Positions 24,159 to 36,200 of a stretch of 64,000 nt of DNA are shown piece by piece. The position numbers and the translations under genes are program-made. The stretch's first letter is position 1, and every line of letters begins with the position of its first letter. The DNA comes from Cyclina sinensis. Lineage: Eukaryota > Mollusca > Bivalvia > Venerida > Veneridae. Under the pieces are notes generated by a model, which was not told the DNA's origin, ran no database searches, and worked only from the letters and a program-made list of their open reading frames with translations. The stretch lies in assembly GCA_012932295.1 (NCBI GenBank), contig JAAONU010000016.1:19745530-19809529 (forward strand), given 5' to 3'.

Positions 24159-24164
24159 TTTATT
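24159..24164 (-). terminator. Distal poly(A) signal candidate, drebrin-like gene
   Basis: AATAAA on the minus strand, the last before the polypyrimidine array. Using it would give a 3' UTR of almost 3 kb. A nearer AATAAA on the minus strand is at 26587-26592. Which is used cannot be told from sequence. Confidence 0.3.
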
Positions 24165-27109
24165 AGTTGTACATAAATGGCAATTTGTTCAAACATAATC
24201 TTATATACACTGTATAGTCTCGCATTATTCTAAAAAGCTGTGTGTATAAAAATAACAAATTACATGAATTCAATTTGATAAAAATATATAGTCTTACCAC
24301 TACTCGTCACTTACATACATAAAGGTATCATAGCCTGACTTTCATACATTCTGTCTCTTCATTGCTCTCTTTCAGTCTCATGAAATATTCATTACTTTTC
24401 AGACCATGAATACAATCCTGCAGAAGTTTTCCAGTGTTCCAAAGCATAAAATATCAACTTTATCTAACCAATGCAAACCCAGGTTTAAATCCAATCAGCA
24501 AAGTTAAAGGGAGAGCTGGTGATCACCCTTTAGGATTGTGGGGTTTTCTCTGTTTATCAGCATTTCCTTTTACAATTAGCAACAAGGTCAACGTTTTGCA
24601 TTAGTTTGCTTAATTACCTGTAACAAGTGTTCCTTACCAACTTTATTATTCAAGAAGATAAAGATAGTTATTCTTAATATTGCACAGAGAACGATGTGTT
24701 AGATATTCATTACGTATCTGGATATTAGTTGCCCTGTAAATGGGCTCTTGAAAAACATTCAAATTTTACTTCTACATGTACTAAAAAATATTTCCAAGTT
24801 GCAAGTTCCTGCTAGCAACAGAAAAAATCTATGCCATAAAAGGCAAACAAAACTTTTTACATAAAACTGTGTACTAAGAATATCAGTAAATCTGCATAAA
24901 AAATGTTTAATAAAGACAACAGGAAGACAAAGTAGAAATACTTGTATACTTTTTTTTTCATTATCAGAACACGTGTAGGTAGATTTGTATACATGTTTCA
25001 AATTAAAAAGGAACTGTCATAATTAAAAACCATGTTCTTTCTCAACTGTATGCAAACAGCATGTTTGGTTATTTTTTTAGTTCCGAAACAAACAATACCA
25101 ATTACAGAATGTGCTTAAGCCTCATCAAGAAAGATTAATGACATAAATAATGTAAATGAATCCAGTTCATTATGTAATGAATCTTTACAAACAACAAGAC
25201 ATTTGTTACAATACAATGTGGAGCATTTCAATTTTCCATAAAATATAAACTCAAGCTACGTTGCAAGTAAATGGATAAATCTGAACATAAAATCTGCACT
25301 CATTCCTTGCTCTTTAGATATACACTGGAAACATTTTTTTCTAAATACGATTTTTCAAAACACAAAATTTCAAACTGACATCAGACCTGATAACTTTTTA
25401 TAGAATCCCATTTTATTTTGTATCAAATCTTCAGTTCCTTAGCAATGAAAGCACTTAATTTTAATCATGTTTCATCTGAACCCTTATACATGAATATTTA
25501 AATATATATTCTACAGCAAAAACTTGCCTGTGCAAACAAAAACATCAGACCACATGAAAATAAAACCTTCCCTGATAATATCCCAAATGTGAAAAAACCA
25601 TATAAGAGTTCTCCCAAACAAGTTTTAATAAAGGAACCATTAAACACCTTTGACTATATGAGAGAAAAACAACAAGCTGGTATTTAACAGAAAACAGCAC
25701 AAAAACGTCTATATGAACACAATAGTCTTAGCACTGAAGAAAATAAAGGGAATGCATAATACTTTATATTCTTAATTTAACCCTTAACCTGCTGAATTTT
25801 TGTAATGGATTTGTCCAGCTTTGAATTTGGAATAGTCCATTCAAAGGTTAACGGATTTCAATATCAAAATACAAAAAATGAGCTACCAACAGTATAGAGC
25901 CTGGTCAGACTGCACGGATGTGCAGGCTGGCCTGGCTCTGTACTGGTGGCAAAGGCTAATCAATTTCAGTTCCAGCAGGTTGAGGGTTAACCTCTACAAT
26001 TTATCTCCTTTTAATTGAAGATACCATTTTTAGTCACTAGAAGATTTACAAATTATAATTATGATAACAAAACTTAATTTCAAAGCAAACAAAATCATAG
26101 AAAAGGTTCTCACAAATTAAATGCAATTTATACTTACACGCGACAGAAATTGTATGATTCACTATAATCAACTGGCATAATTCATGCAGATAAATATCTT
26201 TTTTACTCTTTTACATAAAAAGAACAAACAAAAAACTAAAAAGAGTAAATATAGCTACTGTGTTGTTAAACTTCTGCAGGACAGACTGATAACAAGAATC
26301 CACAAGTCTACAATCCCTGGTCATGATAATTCAGCCGGCAAATCGAATGTGAAGAATACAGCTCAAGTTCATTTGGAATATTTCATTATATGATGCATTC
26401 ATTGCCATGTTTCATATACATATAAAATACTTGTACATCCATGAATGTGTAAACATGAGCACTTAAACAACAGATAACAACAGACTGACATAGCATTTCA
26501 GTATTATCTCATTTTATATTTCATGCAAGCGTTAAGGTTTGTTTCCCCTTCTGGCAATCAATTCTAATTCATGTTAAAATGCGCCATTTATTTGTGTATA
26601 TGAAATCAATGCCATAAACTGATGCCATCACAGTTTTAGAAAATAAGCTTATTAAACAAACAGAAGTGTCAAGGTCAGCCTTTAAAATATCATTTCACAG
26701 AATTGCTAATAAGCTTATGACAAAATTATTTTAGAAAATTAGCAAAACTAAAAAGATGAGCATGGCACACTTTTACAGAGGGAACAAAATTATGCCAACT
26801 GCCAAAAACAAAAAGTAATTGGTGAATAATTGCCAAAACTACATGTATCTCCCATACATATATATATATAGAGTCAGAATTTGTACAATATGTACAGAAT
26901 TACTTTTTTTTAGCAGATCAAATTTTATATCAATAAGATAACAAAACTTTTATGAAACCAATCAATTAAATAACTGCTCAAGTTCGTTCAAAACTAACCA
27001 TTCAGAATTCAGAGTTTTTTATGACTGGTTACATGAAACATTTGAAAAAAATTTATGTAATATGACCAATTAAGCTTTCAACATTTACAACCGCATCTTC
27101 TTGTACCAA
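24165..27109 (-). other. Probable 3' UTR/3' flank of the drebrin-like gene
   Basis: No coding potential in either strand. It is AT-rich, with a MITE at 25776-25990. It follows the drebrin-like stop codon directly and is read here as 3' UTR or flank. Confidence 0.4.
25776..25990. mobile_element. TTAA-flanked MITE (piggyBac-like ends)
   Basis: Ends are TTAACCCTTAACCTGCTG and its inverted partner CAGCAGGTTGAGGGTTAA (one mismatch), with TTAA at both boundaries as in piggyBac target duplications. The interior carries CAGACTGCACGGATGTGCAG, also found inside the element at 27499-27741. 215 bp, no ORF. Confidence 0.75.
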
Positions 27110-27252
27110 TCAGCTCTCAAGAACTTCAACAAAATTCGCTGGAAACATTCCACGACTGCCATCAGGAGCATTACCAACCCACCAACCTTCGTCAATTTGT
27201 TCAATCTGTGTAATGATGTCGTCAGGGTCAAAGGTTATCTCTGTATCATCAG
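27110..27252 (-). CDS. DBNL: DBNL coding exon 12: most of the SH3 domain and stop
   Basis: Encodes residues 477-523, [12 protein letters not shown] to VEVLES, ending in TGA. The acceptor is TTTTTTGAAG at 27253-27254, and the codon for S477 is split across the intron. The Trp pair and the PxxY-like PANF of the SH3 fold are here. Confidence 0.9.
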
Positions 27253-30200
27253 CTTCAAAAAAGATGTGTAAAAATATCTGTTAACACTTCTGTGTCAACC
27301 TATTTGGATTTATACAAAATTCAACTAAAATACACTGGCATCTGTTTTACAATTAAAGGGAAGCAACTGTAATGTTTCATAGTTTATAATACATTTGCAG
27401 CTTAATTTTATCATCATTCATACAACCAGTACATAAATATTTATCTTCTTGCAATACCTCACAAATGTCTGACTCAAATTTGCAAACCCCTATGCCTTTT
27501 AACCCTTTACCACATGGTTAAGTGTTAAATCGCATATGCGACCAGTGCAGATCCAGATCAGCCTGCACATCCGTGCAGTCTGATCAGGATCTCCACTGTT
27601 TGCTTATATATCCATAAAAGTATTTCTGACTGAAAAGCGAACAGTGCAGATCCAGATCAGACTGCACGGATGTGCAGGCTGATCTGGATCTGCACTGGTC
27701 GCATATGCGTTAAAACACGTATCTATGGAGTAAAGGGTTAAGTAAAACAAGTTAAAGTAAGTACTAAGTTAAGTTTCAACAGGTCATATTTGTTGAAAAG
27801 AAAGGAAGATTAATTACTCAACAAAATTCCGGTACCATCAAATTCCAAAATACATTTATTCTATTAAAAATCAGTCTTTATTTTTAATTTATTTGAAAAA
27901 CTCGACAAAGACAATAAAAGCAATGTCAATCCTGTTCTTAACTGATCATCTGATTCAACAAAAATTTCACAACATATTTCTGAAAAAGATACATACAAGC
28001 TTGATAATCATACAAGGCACGTGCACACAATCCTTGTTCTGGACCAAGCTGCTGCTCTGGTTGCTGTGGTGATGCTGGCTCCTCCGCAGGTTGGTCTGGA
28101 ATGTGTGGTGCATGAACAGCTGGAATATTGGCATTCTCTGTAATATGAAAATGAATATAGATTAGTAAGCTGTAAAGCATTAATAACTATCAGTTTCAGC
28201 AGGGATTACAGAAGGTTTATTTTAAACTGTTGTGTCAGAGACACTTGAATAAAGCTGTAATGCTTTAATTTTGTAGATTACCAATTATGTAAAAATTACT
28301 GTAACAAATCTTTTGTTCAATATTAACAGGCATGTGGACAATAAGCTCTATATGTTTGATATTTAAAATGCAAACTCCCATTTGTTTGATTATAAAACAG
28401 AATTAAACACCCCCTTCTATGTTATCATAAGGATCTCCTGGGTCTGAAGTCTGAACTATGCTTGAAACATGCAGAGGACAACCTAGCAAACAGTCTTCCC
28501 TTTTTAACAAATAGCAAGGAGATAGAATGATGTCCATCTTAAAAAAGAGCTCGTAGAACCTTAAGCAATCATGCTTCCAAACAAAAGTTTGTGGTAATTA
28601 TGGTTTATGAATACATAAAAAATCCAATAGCTGTGATATGCCCATTTAAGTAGTTGCATTATGTCTCTTCATATTATTGGTAGTACATTTTGGTGAGAAT
28701 ATCCAGACGAAAACAGAGTTGGTCACATGCAATGCAGCATAGAACCTATACAAAAGTGGGCAGCTTACAATATTATATGTAACAAAAGGTTAAGAGACTA
28801 TACAAGGTCATTTTGCTTTGCATAATACACAGTAAATGTAAATATATCAATATTTTATCTAGGATTTGCATGAAGACCGGTACATCTTTAAAGAGAGTAA
28901 TCATTTTTTTATCACTTTTTACTTTACCCTTTTCTTTTTTCTGCTTCTTTCTGCCTGTATAAGAAATGAAAATGAGAAACACATACTAACAAAAAAATGG
29001 CTGGCATTTTTTTTCAAATTTGTGAAACTGAATCAACGTAGAACCCGAACTAAGTCAATCCATCCATTGGTACTTTTTCAGATTTCACTGTTTCATACAC
29101 AATAGTTGCTTCAATAACAACTACTGACATAAAATTAACAACCTTTCAGATAAAAAATTTCCAAATTTCTCTAATGACATCATGACAGGTCATATTACAA
29201 AACCTTCAGTAAATCAACAAGATCTACCTACCATGACATAATCTACAAGATCTATCTACCATAGCATTAGCTATTAGATCTACATACCATGACATAAGTT
29301 ACATGTATTAGATCTACATACCATGATACAAGACTTGCCAACCATGACATAACCTACAATACTTCTCTACAATGACATAACCAACATTATCTACCTATAT
29401 CATGACATAACCTATGAGACTTACTTAACATGATCAAGACCTACAGTATCTCAATTCCATGACATAAACTAAAGTAACTACCAGAACCTACCATGATTTA
29501 ATGTACAAGATCTAACTACTCTGACAAAACATCTACTTACCATGACATTAATTACAAGATCTATATATTTTGACATAATCTGTAAGATCTACCTACCATC
29601 TTCTCCCCAATCCTCATCATCATTATCCTCCTCCTCTGAGTCGGCTTGTCTTGGTGGCAACCCCTCCGCAAGCAGGTTCCGAGTGGCTGGTTGATGTGTG
29701 GGAGCAGATGTGGGTGGGGGTGATGGCTCTCTCTGAGGGGGTGGACTTGGCTGTCTCGGTGGGGGTGAAGGTTCCCTTACTGGTGGGGGTGAGGGCTCCC
29801 TCTGAGGTGGTGGTGACGGTTGTCTTGCTGGTTGTGTGGGAGGGGGTGATGGTTCTTCCCTTGGTAACTGAATTGGTGCTTTTCTAACTGGTTGTTCAGG
29901 CTGCTCCATTGATCCAAAATTGTGCTTAAGTTTTCTGAAATAAATATTAATTTCTACATAACATAATAATATCTGCTATCCTTATATTTTCTGTACATTC
30001 TGATTTTGACTCACCAAACAATGATCAATTACAACCTAAAACCTTTCAACACATTGAAAACAGAGTGACTTTCGAGGAACACATTGTGCCAGACACAGAA
30101 GTCAAAATCATGACAAGCTCATGTTGAATGCTTCAAAATCATGCTTGACTTAAATTTTTGTATTCAGTTACAACAACAATTTCAATACTGAACAGCAATA

Positions 30201-33200
30201 CTTTCAAACACAGATAATTTACTTATCTGTTCTAATCCTTACTCTCCCATACTTTCAAAATGTGTTCGGACAGCATGATCATTTTAGACCATTAAAGAAT
30301 CCTACTCTTACCCTGGTCCAAGTGGTGGTGCTCTGCTAACTGGCTCCTGATCTTCACTCTGTGACTCCTTCCTCTTGAAGAAATTTCGTGCACTTGCTGT
30401 CTGACTGGCTGCTAACCTCTCCGCCTCTGCTGCACGTTCTTTACGTGTGTGCTCCGACTGTCTTCGTCTCTCCTCTTCCTCTTTTATTGCTCGGTCCTGT
30501 TCTATCTCCTACAGAACAAACTAGGGTTTACCACTTCCAAACATCCTCACAAGGAATCAACATTAACAATTCAGTTCTCACTGAATATGCATCTAAAATA
30601 TTTAGTACTTTCTTCCAATTTTGTATGCATAGAAACTTTTTCTGTAATGCTAAATTTACTTAAAAAAGGACATTATCACTTAGTAATGGCAAATTATCTT
30701 TGAAAATCACATTATCAATCAAATCTGAACTTTTCCATCAGAAACCCAAGTTCAATCAAATCAGTTTCAGACACCATGGGAATAATAGTTGCAAATTTTC
30801 TTACTCATGAATAATTACTGACAATTTTACAACCTTAATCAAAATTTCTCTTTATTTTAGATGAGGCAGGTTTAAATTTGAGTGGCTGTATTTTTACATC
30901 AAGTAAAATAACCCACTGTTTGACTTTACACCATCTCTCCAAATTGAACAGTTTTTCTAATGCTGAATATCATTAGACAAACAGTTTTTCCCTTCATGCA
31001 TTAATATTATGAAAACAATCAGCAGTTGATTGCCCCATGGTACTTAACATAGTTTTATGATTTTTTTATTACAGGTAACCAATGATGAAAAACTCTCTTT
31101 AATCTTGACCTTGCTAGAGAAAGGCAAAGTACCCTGTTAGAAACAGGAAATCTATGTCAGTGAGTAAAACACTGAAAGACATGTACACTAAAGGCATACA
31201 TATTTCTTGTGTTAGTTACTTACACTGACATATAAAGTAAAATGAATGGAAAAAAAGAGAGAAATGCTTGGTTGTGAACACTTAAACCTTAAAAAAAAAA
31301 ATTAAAAACAACTCATCCATCCTTGAATTCAAATAGATTTTTCAATCATCTGTATGAATCTACAAATTTAGGATACATAAACAGAGACTTCGGCAATGTA
31401 CAATGACTTTAACAACACAGCCTACAAACTCTGAATGAGACTTGGTGAGAAAGGCAGCACAACCTAGCCAACCTCTAGAATGATGTCTGAATTACATCAG
31501 ATCATAACACAGTATAAAGTAGCTGTTTTCATAAACTGATCAAAATAACACCAATTTCTATACTATACAACAACAGCAACAAATGAATGTATAGGGTAAG
31601 TCAAAAAATCTCACCCATTGTTTTTTTGCTGCCTGATCATCTGTCTGACTAGCTCTTCTCTCTGCTGCCTTCTGTTGACTGACTGCCTTCATCCTTTCCT
31701 GTACCTGTCGCTCACGCTCTGCTTGTTCCCTAGCCTTTATGGCAGAAAATAAATTTATGGGTAGTGTCAAAATTAAGATAACTGAATTAGGCATTGCTGG
31801 CCAGACAAAAAGAGAACACGATAGTCAAGATAGCCGTCTACTGCTCATCTGTTTTATTTAAATGTTAAAACAACTGTAATTAGCAAACAAGATTGGTTTA
31901 ATGGGGTTTAACGCCAGTTTGAACAGCAAGAGAACAAGACTGACAACATATGACATTCATCTTGTTCCATATACATAGCATTATGTGGGGTGAAACCTCC
32001 ACCTGCACATGTGAAATGTTCTTAACAGGAATAAAGCACTACAGAACGTACATGAGAACATGACCAACATTACAACTCTACATTATTGACCTGTATTTAC
32101 ATCAAAAATACATACGAGTTGAATCCTATATGCTATTTTACCCTGGCCTTTTTTTCTTTGACTTTATTAGCAAAACATAATATGAATATAATACTATTTA
32201 CTTTAAGTGAATACTGCCTAAGTTGGCTAAAAAGAAAGAAAAAAGGACAGAAAAAGGAAGAGGGGTAAAACATTTTAAGAACTTCACGAAACACCAAAAT
32301 ATGCACTACGTCAAAAAACAACAACATGTAAATCTACATATATACAGATTAAAATAATTCTGGATTACAAAAATGACCACCACCATTTAACAAATGTTTG
32401 CTAAGAAACAAACCAATTTAGAATCCTCACTCACTGTAAAATAATTTAAGTTTGAAGGCAATAAATCTGTGTGTTTCACTGCAAAATGTTGAATCAAAAG
32501 GATGTACATTTGTTGGGTTTTAAGTGTCAATTCAAGGACAAAGGTAAGTTTTGATTTATAAATGAAATGAAATCACCCACTTATATAACTAATTTTACAA
32601 TTATAATTATTGCAGTCAATCATGACCTAAATCATTCTAGCAAAACTATAATCATGATTTAAGGCAAAAAAGTATTAAAAGCAAACCCTAAATCCAAAGT
32701 CCATTGTGAGGCCAAGAGAAAAAACATTACAGGTTTACTAGTACAGAGCATGCCTAACCCTTAGCCTGCAAATGTTCTAAAATGGACTTGTCCATCTTGA
32801 AATTTGGGCAGTACCATTCAACATTCAACATTTATAGGGTTATGAGTTGTAAAATTACTGACTGAATAGTCTACAATGCAGATCATGATCAGACTGAATG
32901 GATGTACAGGCTAATCATGGTCTGCACTGGTCACAAAGGCAAACACAATTGCTGCCAGCAGGATAAAGGTTAAATAACTCTACATGACTATTTCAGCAGA
33001 AAGATATTAAACAACATTATACACTATGTTTAGATGCATGCATTAGAAAATACACAGTTCATAGGCCACATCCTCATTGTGAGAGCAAAATCAGCCACAC
33101 CACATCCACATGTATATGCTGGTTAATATAAGAGAATATTTTCAATCCTTTGTCCATGATCTGTTATGTTTTTAGTGATTATACTGTGGGTTTAAAACAG

Positions 33201-36200
33201 ATACAATGAGGGACATTCCTGATAACAAATTATCTCCCTTACTCAGATAACATCAAAGGTAGACCAAATAGCACATTGGTCCTTTCAGTTGGAATCCTCT
33301 GACTTTATCCTTGTTTCTTAATGTGATGGTCTTGACTTTTACTAGAGAAAATTGTCACTTATATATTAAATAAAAAATTAGGATTACCAAAAAACAAAGA
33401 TAATTGTGTTAACAAAACATGTTGCTTAACTTAATGTGTAATCTGACTACTACTTTTGCAAATAATTAGGTTTAATTATCACCATACCAAAAGAGAAAAT
33501 AGCGATAAAAGCAGAGGAATCCAAATGGAAGGACCAATGTAATATCAGAGAGTATTCAGAGTAGATAATCCACTAATGTCCCCCATTCATACGAAGCAAA
33601 ATAACTTTTTAAAACTACAACAAGCCAAAGAAACTGTAAATTTGTTTTCCTGCTTCCATTACATCTGTTACCCCGCCCATCCAGTTAGTGTCAAACATGC
33701 ATACTGCATTAATTAAGCAGCGTTCAGTTACTATCATCTAACATGAATTCTCCATAACAGATCTGGGACTCCAAATGTTGATAAGATTTTTTACAAACGT
33801 CAGTCACAATCTTATTCACAAAACTGAACACTATGACATAACTGACTATAAAAGGTTCAGTTCTCAGTTTTTTTGTGTAAAAGGTATTTCATTATCTGTG
33901 GTTTTGGAAAAACAAAAATATAACATCTATCAGCAACAGAATTATCTGACTTCCTGAAAATTTTTTCTTTGTTCTACTAGTCAAAATATTGTAAAGAGAA
34001 TGAAAAGTCTTCTTTATCGAAGATACAAGACTGTGACTGCTTTCCATAGTGACTAACAAAAAACACTATTTACTATTAGTGACTCAAGACTGAAAGAGCA
34101 TTCCATAGTTAGAGAAAAGTATGAAGCACCAAGTTAGTTCTACATGCCTACTGACACCTCATACCTCTCTCTCTTTACGCTCTGCTTCAAGAGACTGTTG
34201 ACGTTCTAGCAATAAACGTTTTTCCTCTGCTAGTCTCTTTTTCTCCTCCATCTATTGGTTAAGGGATTTAAGAACATGAATAAGTTTTACAACATTTTGA
34301 CCACATCATCACATTAGAAGATATCCATCAGTTTCTGTTTCAGATAGCAGCTGTGACCCAATGTGATAAAAGCCTAAAATTGCTGACAGTTTGGTAAAAA
34401 TATTTCTTAAAGACACACATATTTTATCTCTTTTTGACAATTCATGTTATGATGTTTTTTTCAGAAAATTTAAATAATTATGCCTGGTTGGATATTTGCA
34501 TCTAGATAATGTAATTTGACCTGCATTATCTATTCACTCCTCAGAAATCAAAAAGGTAATTTTAATGTTCTTCATTTAAAATTGTCACATTGACAACTTA
34601 CTTCACATACTGTTCTTGTATGAGAAAATGCAATAGAGTTGTGTTTAAAAGATTAGCATTAGCAAATTAAATAAATTATTAATAACTTATTTTGGGGGAA
34701 AAAAATTTTGTCGTTTTAATTTTTTACAACTCTTAAAAACAATGAAAGCCACTGAAAAATAAATTTGTGAACTCCATTATGACTTATGGTATTGTCAAAA
34801 AAAATAAACACCAAATAAATGGGGGCTTTGAGGAAGGATTTCTGTCAGGGAAAGAAATACATGATTATAGTGTATAAAGACATTTCCCTTACAAAAATAC
34901 ATGGGGTGTTGAGTTGAAACAGATTAATGGATTCAAAAGGTTTAAAATCCATGAGTAAGAATTTTTTTGCTTTTTTGATATATTTAAGGGATAAAAGTAA
35001 AAGCTATAGGTCCACCTACCTCTGTCTGTGCCCAGAAGTTATCTCTTTCCTTGATTTTGATGTCTTTTGCTGCCTGTGTCTTCTGATAAACTGAACCCTG
35101 TGATATAAGTGTACAACAGTAGGTCTGAGTATTGTAGAAAATGATCAGTACAGATCAATATAGTATTTGTATCGATTCAAAACAACTGATCTGATATGTG
35201 ACATATACCAGCACTGAAATTTACAAAAATCTCCAGAAAAAAACAACAATAATTTTGCTGTTTTACAAGGTGATTTTATATTTCATAAAAGTAAACAAAT
35301 TTGTGTTTATTTATTTCAGAACTTAGGTGTGTTTTCCTCTGTTTAAAATCAAAGCTTTTACCATATATAAGTAGTCATCAAGAAGTTACATGTACACCTG
35401 TTATAATGCTGAAGTTAGGTCTGTATTTATGCAAAGCTATGCCCCTATATATAAAAAGAAGTTAGGCCAGTATTTATAAAGAAATAAGGTCAGTCTCTAA
35501 AAAGAAGTTAGGTTAGTATTTATAATGAAAGTAGGCCAGTACTTATAAAGAAGTTAGGCTAGTATTTATAAAGAAGTTAGGCCAGTCTTTATTAAGAAGT
35601 TAGACCAAAATATTTATAAAGAAGTTAGGCCAAAGTATTTATAAAGAAGTTCGGCCAGTATTATAAAGAAGTTAGCGCAGTATTATAAAGAAATGAGTGC
35701 AGTATTTACCACTGGGGCTATAGGTTCCTGTGGTTTGGGTTTCTCATGGTGAATACTGTACTGTGAGCCAGATGACTTGGCTACCTTCTGGAGAATATCA
35801 TCTTCATCCAGGTCATCCTCTGTCCTGGCATTTATTGTTACATGAACACCCTGTGTAAGATAATTTAAATGAACAAATACCAAACAAAACAATTAGAAGC
35901 ACAGCTTAGTTATAGTATAATGTATAATACAGTTAACATAATTTAGCAGTGATAGATATAACCCAATCTCTGTGAAATGTAAACCATTCAATAAGTGCAT
36001 ATTGTAAAATTTTAAAAGTGCAAAATCCTATACAAGGCCAGTACACAACCAAACATTTTGTCAAAAAACTAACATGGTGTTACACAAATATTTGATTTCT
36101 TAAACCATGAATAACTTGCACCTATTAATGTCGCATGAATACTGCACCAGCATAAAGACCGAGGCAGAAACTATCTCTATGAAACTTTTGCAATCAACAC

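Noticed and set aside
29651..29887. Plus-strand 78-codon frame
   Set aside because: It is the antisense of the proline-rich DBNL exon 10, whose coding sense is supported by splice sites and homology.
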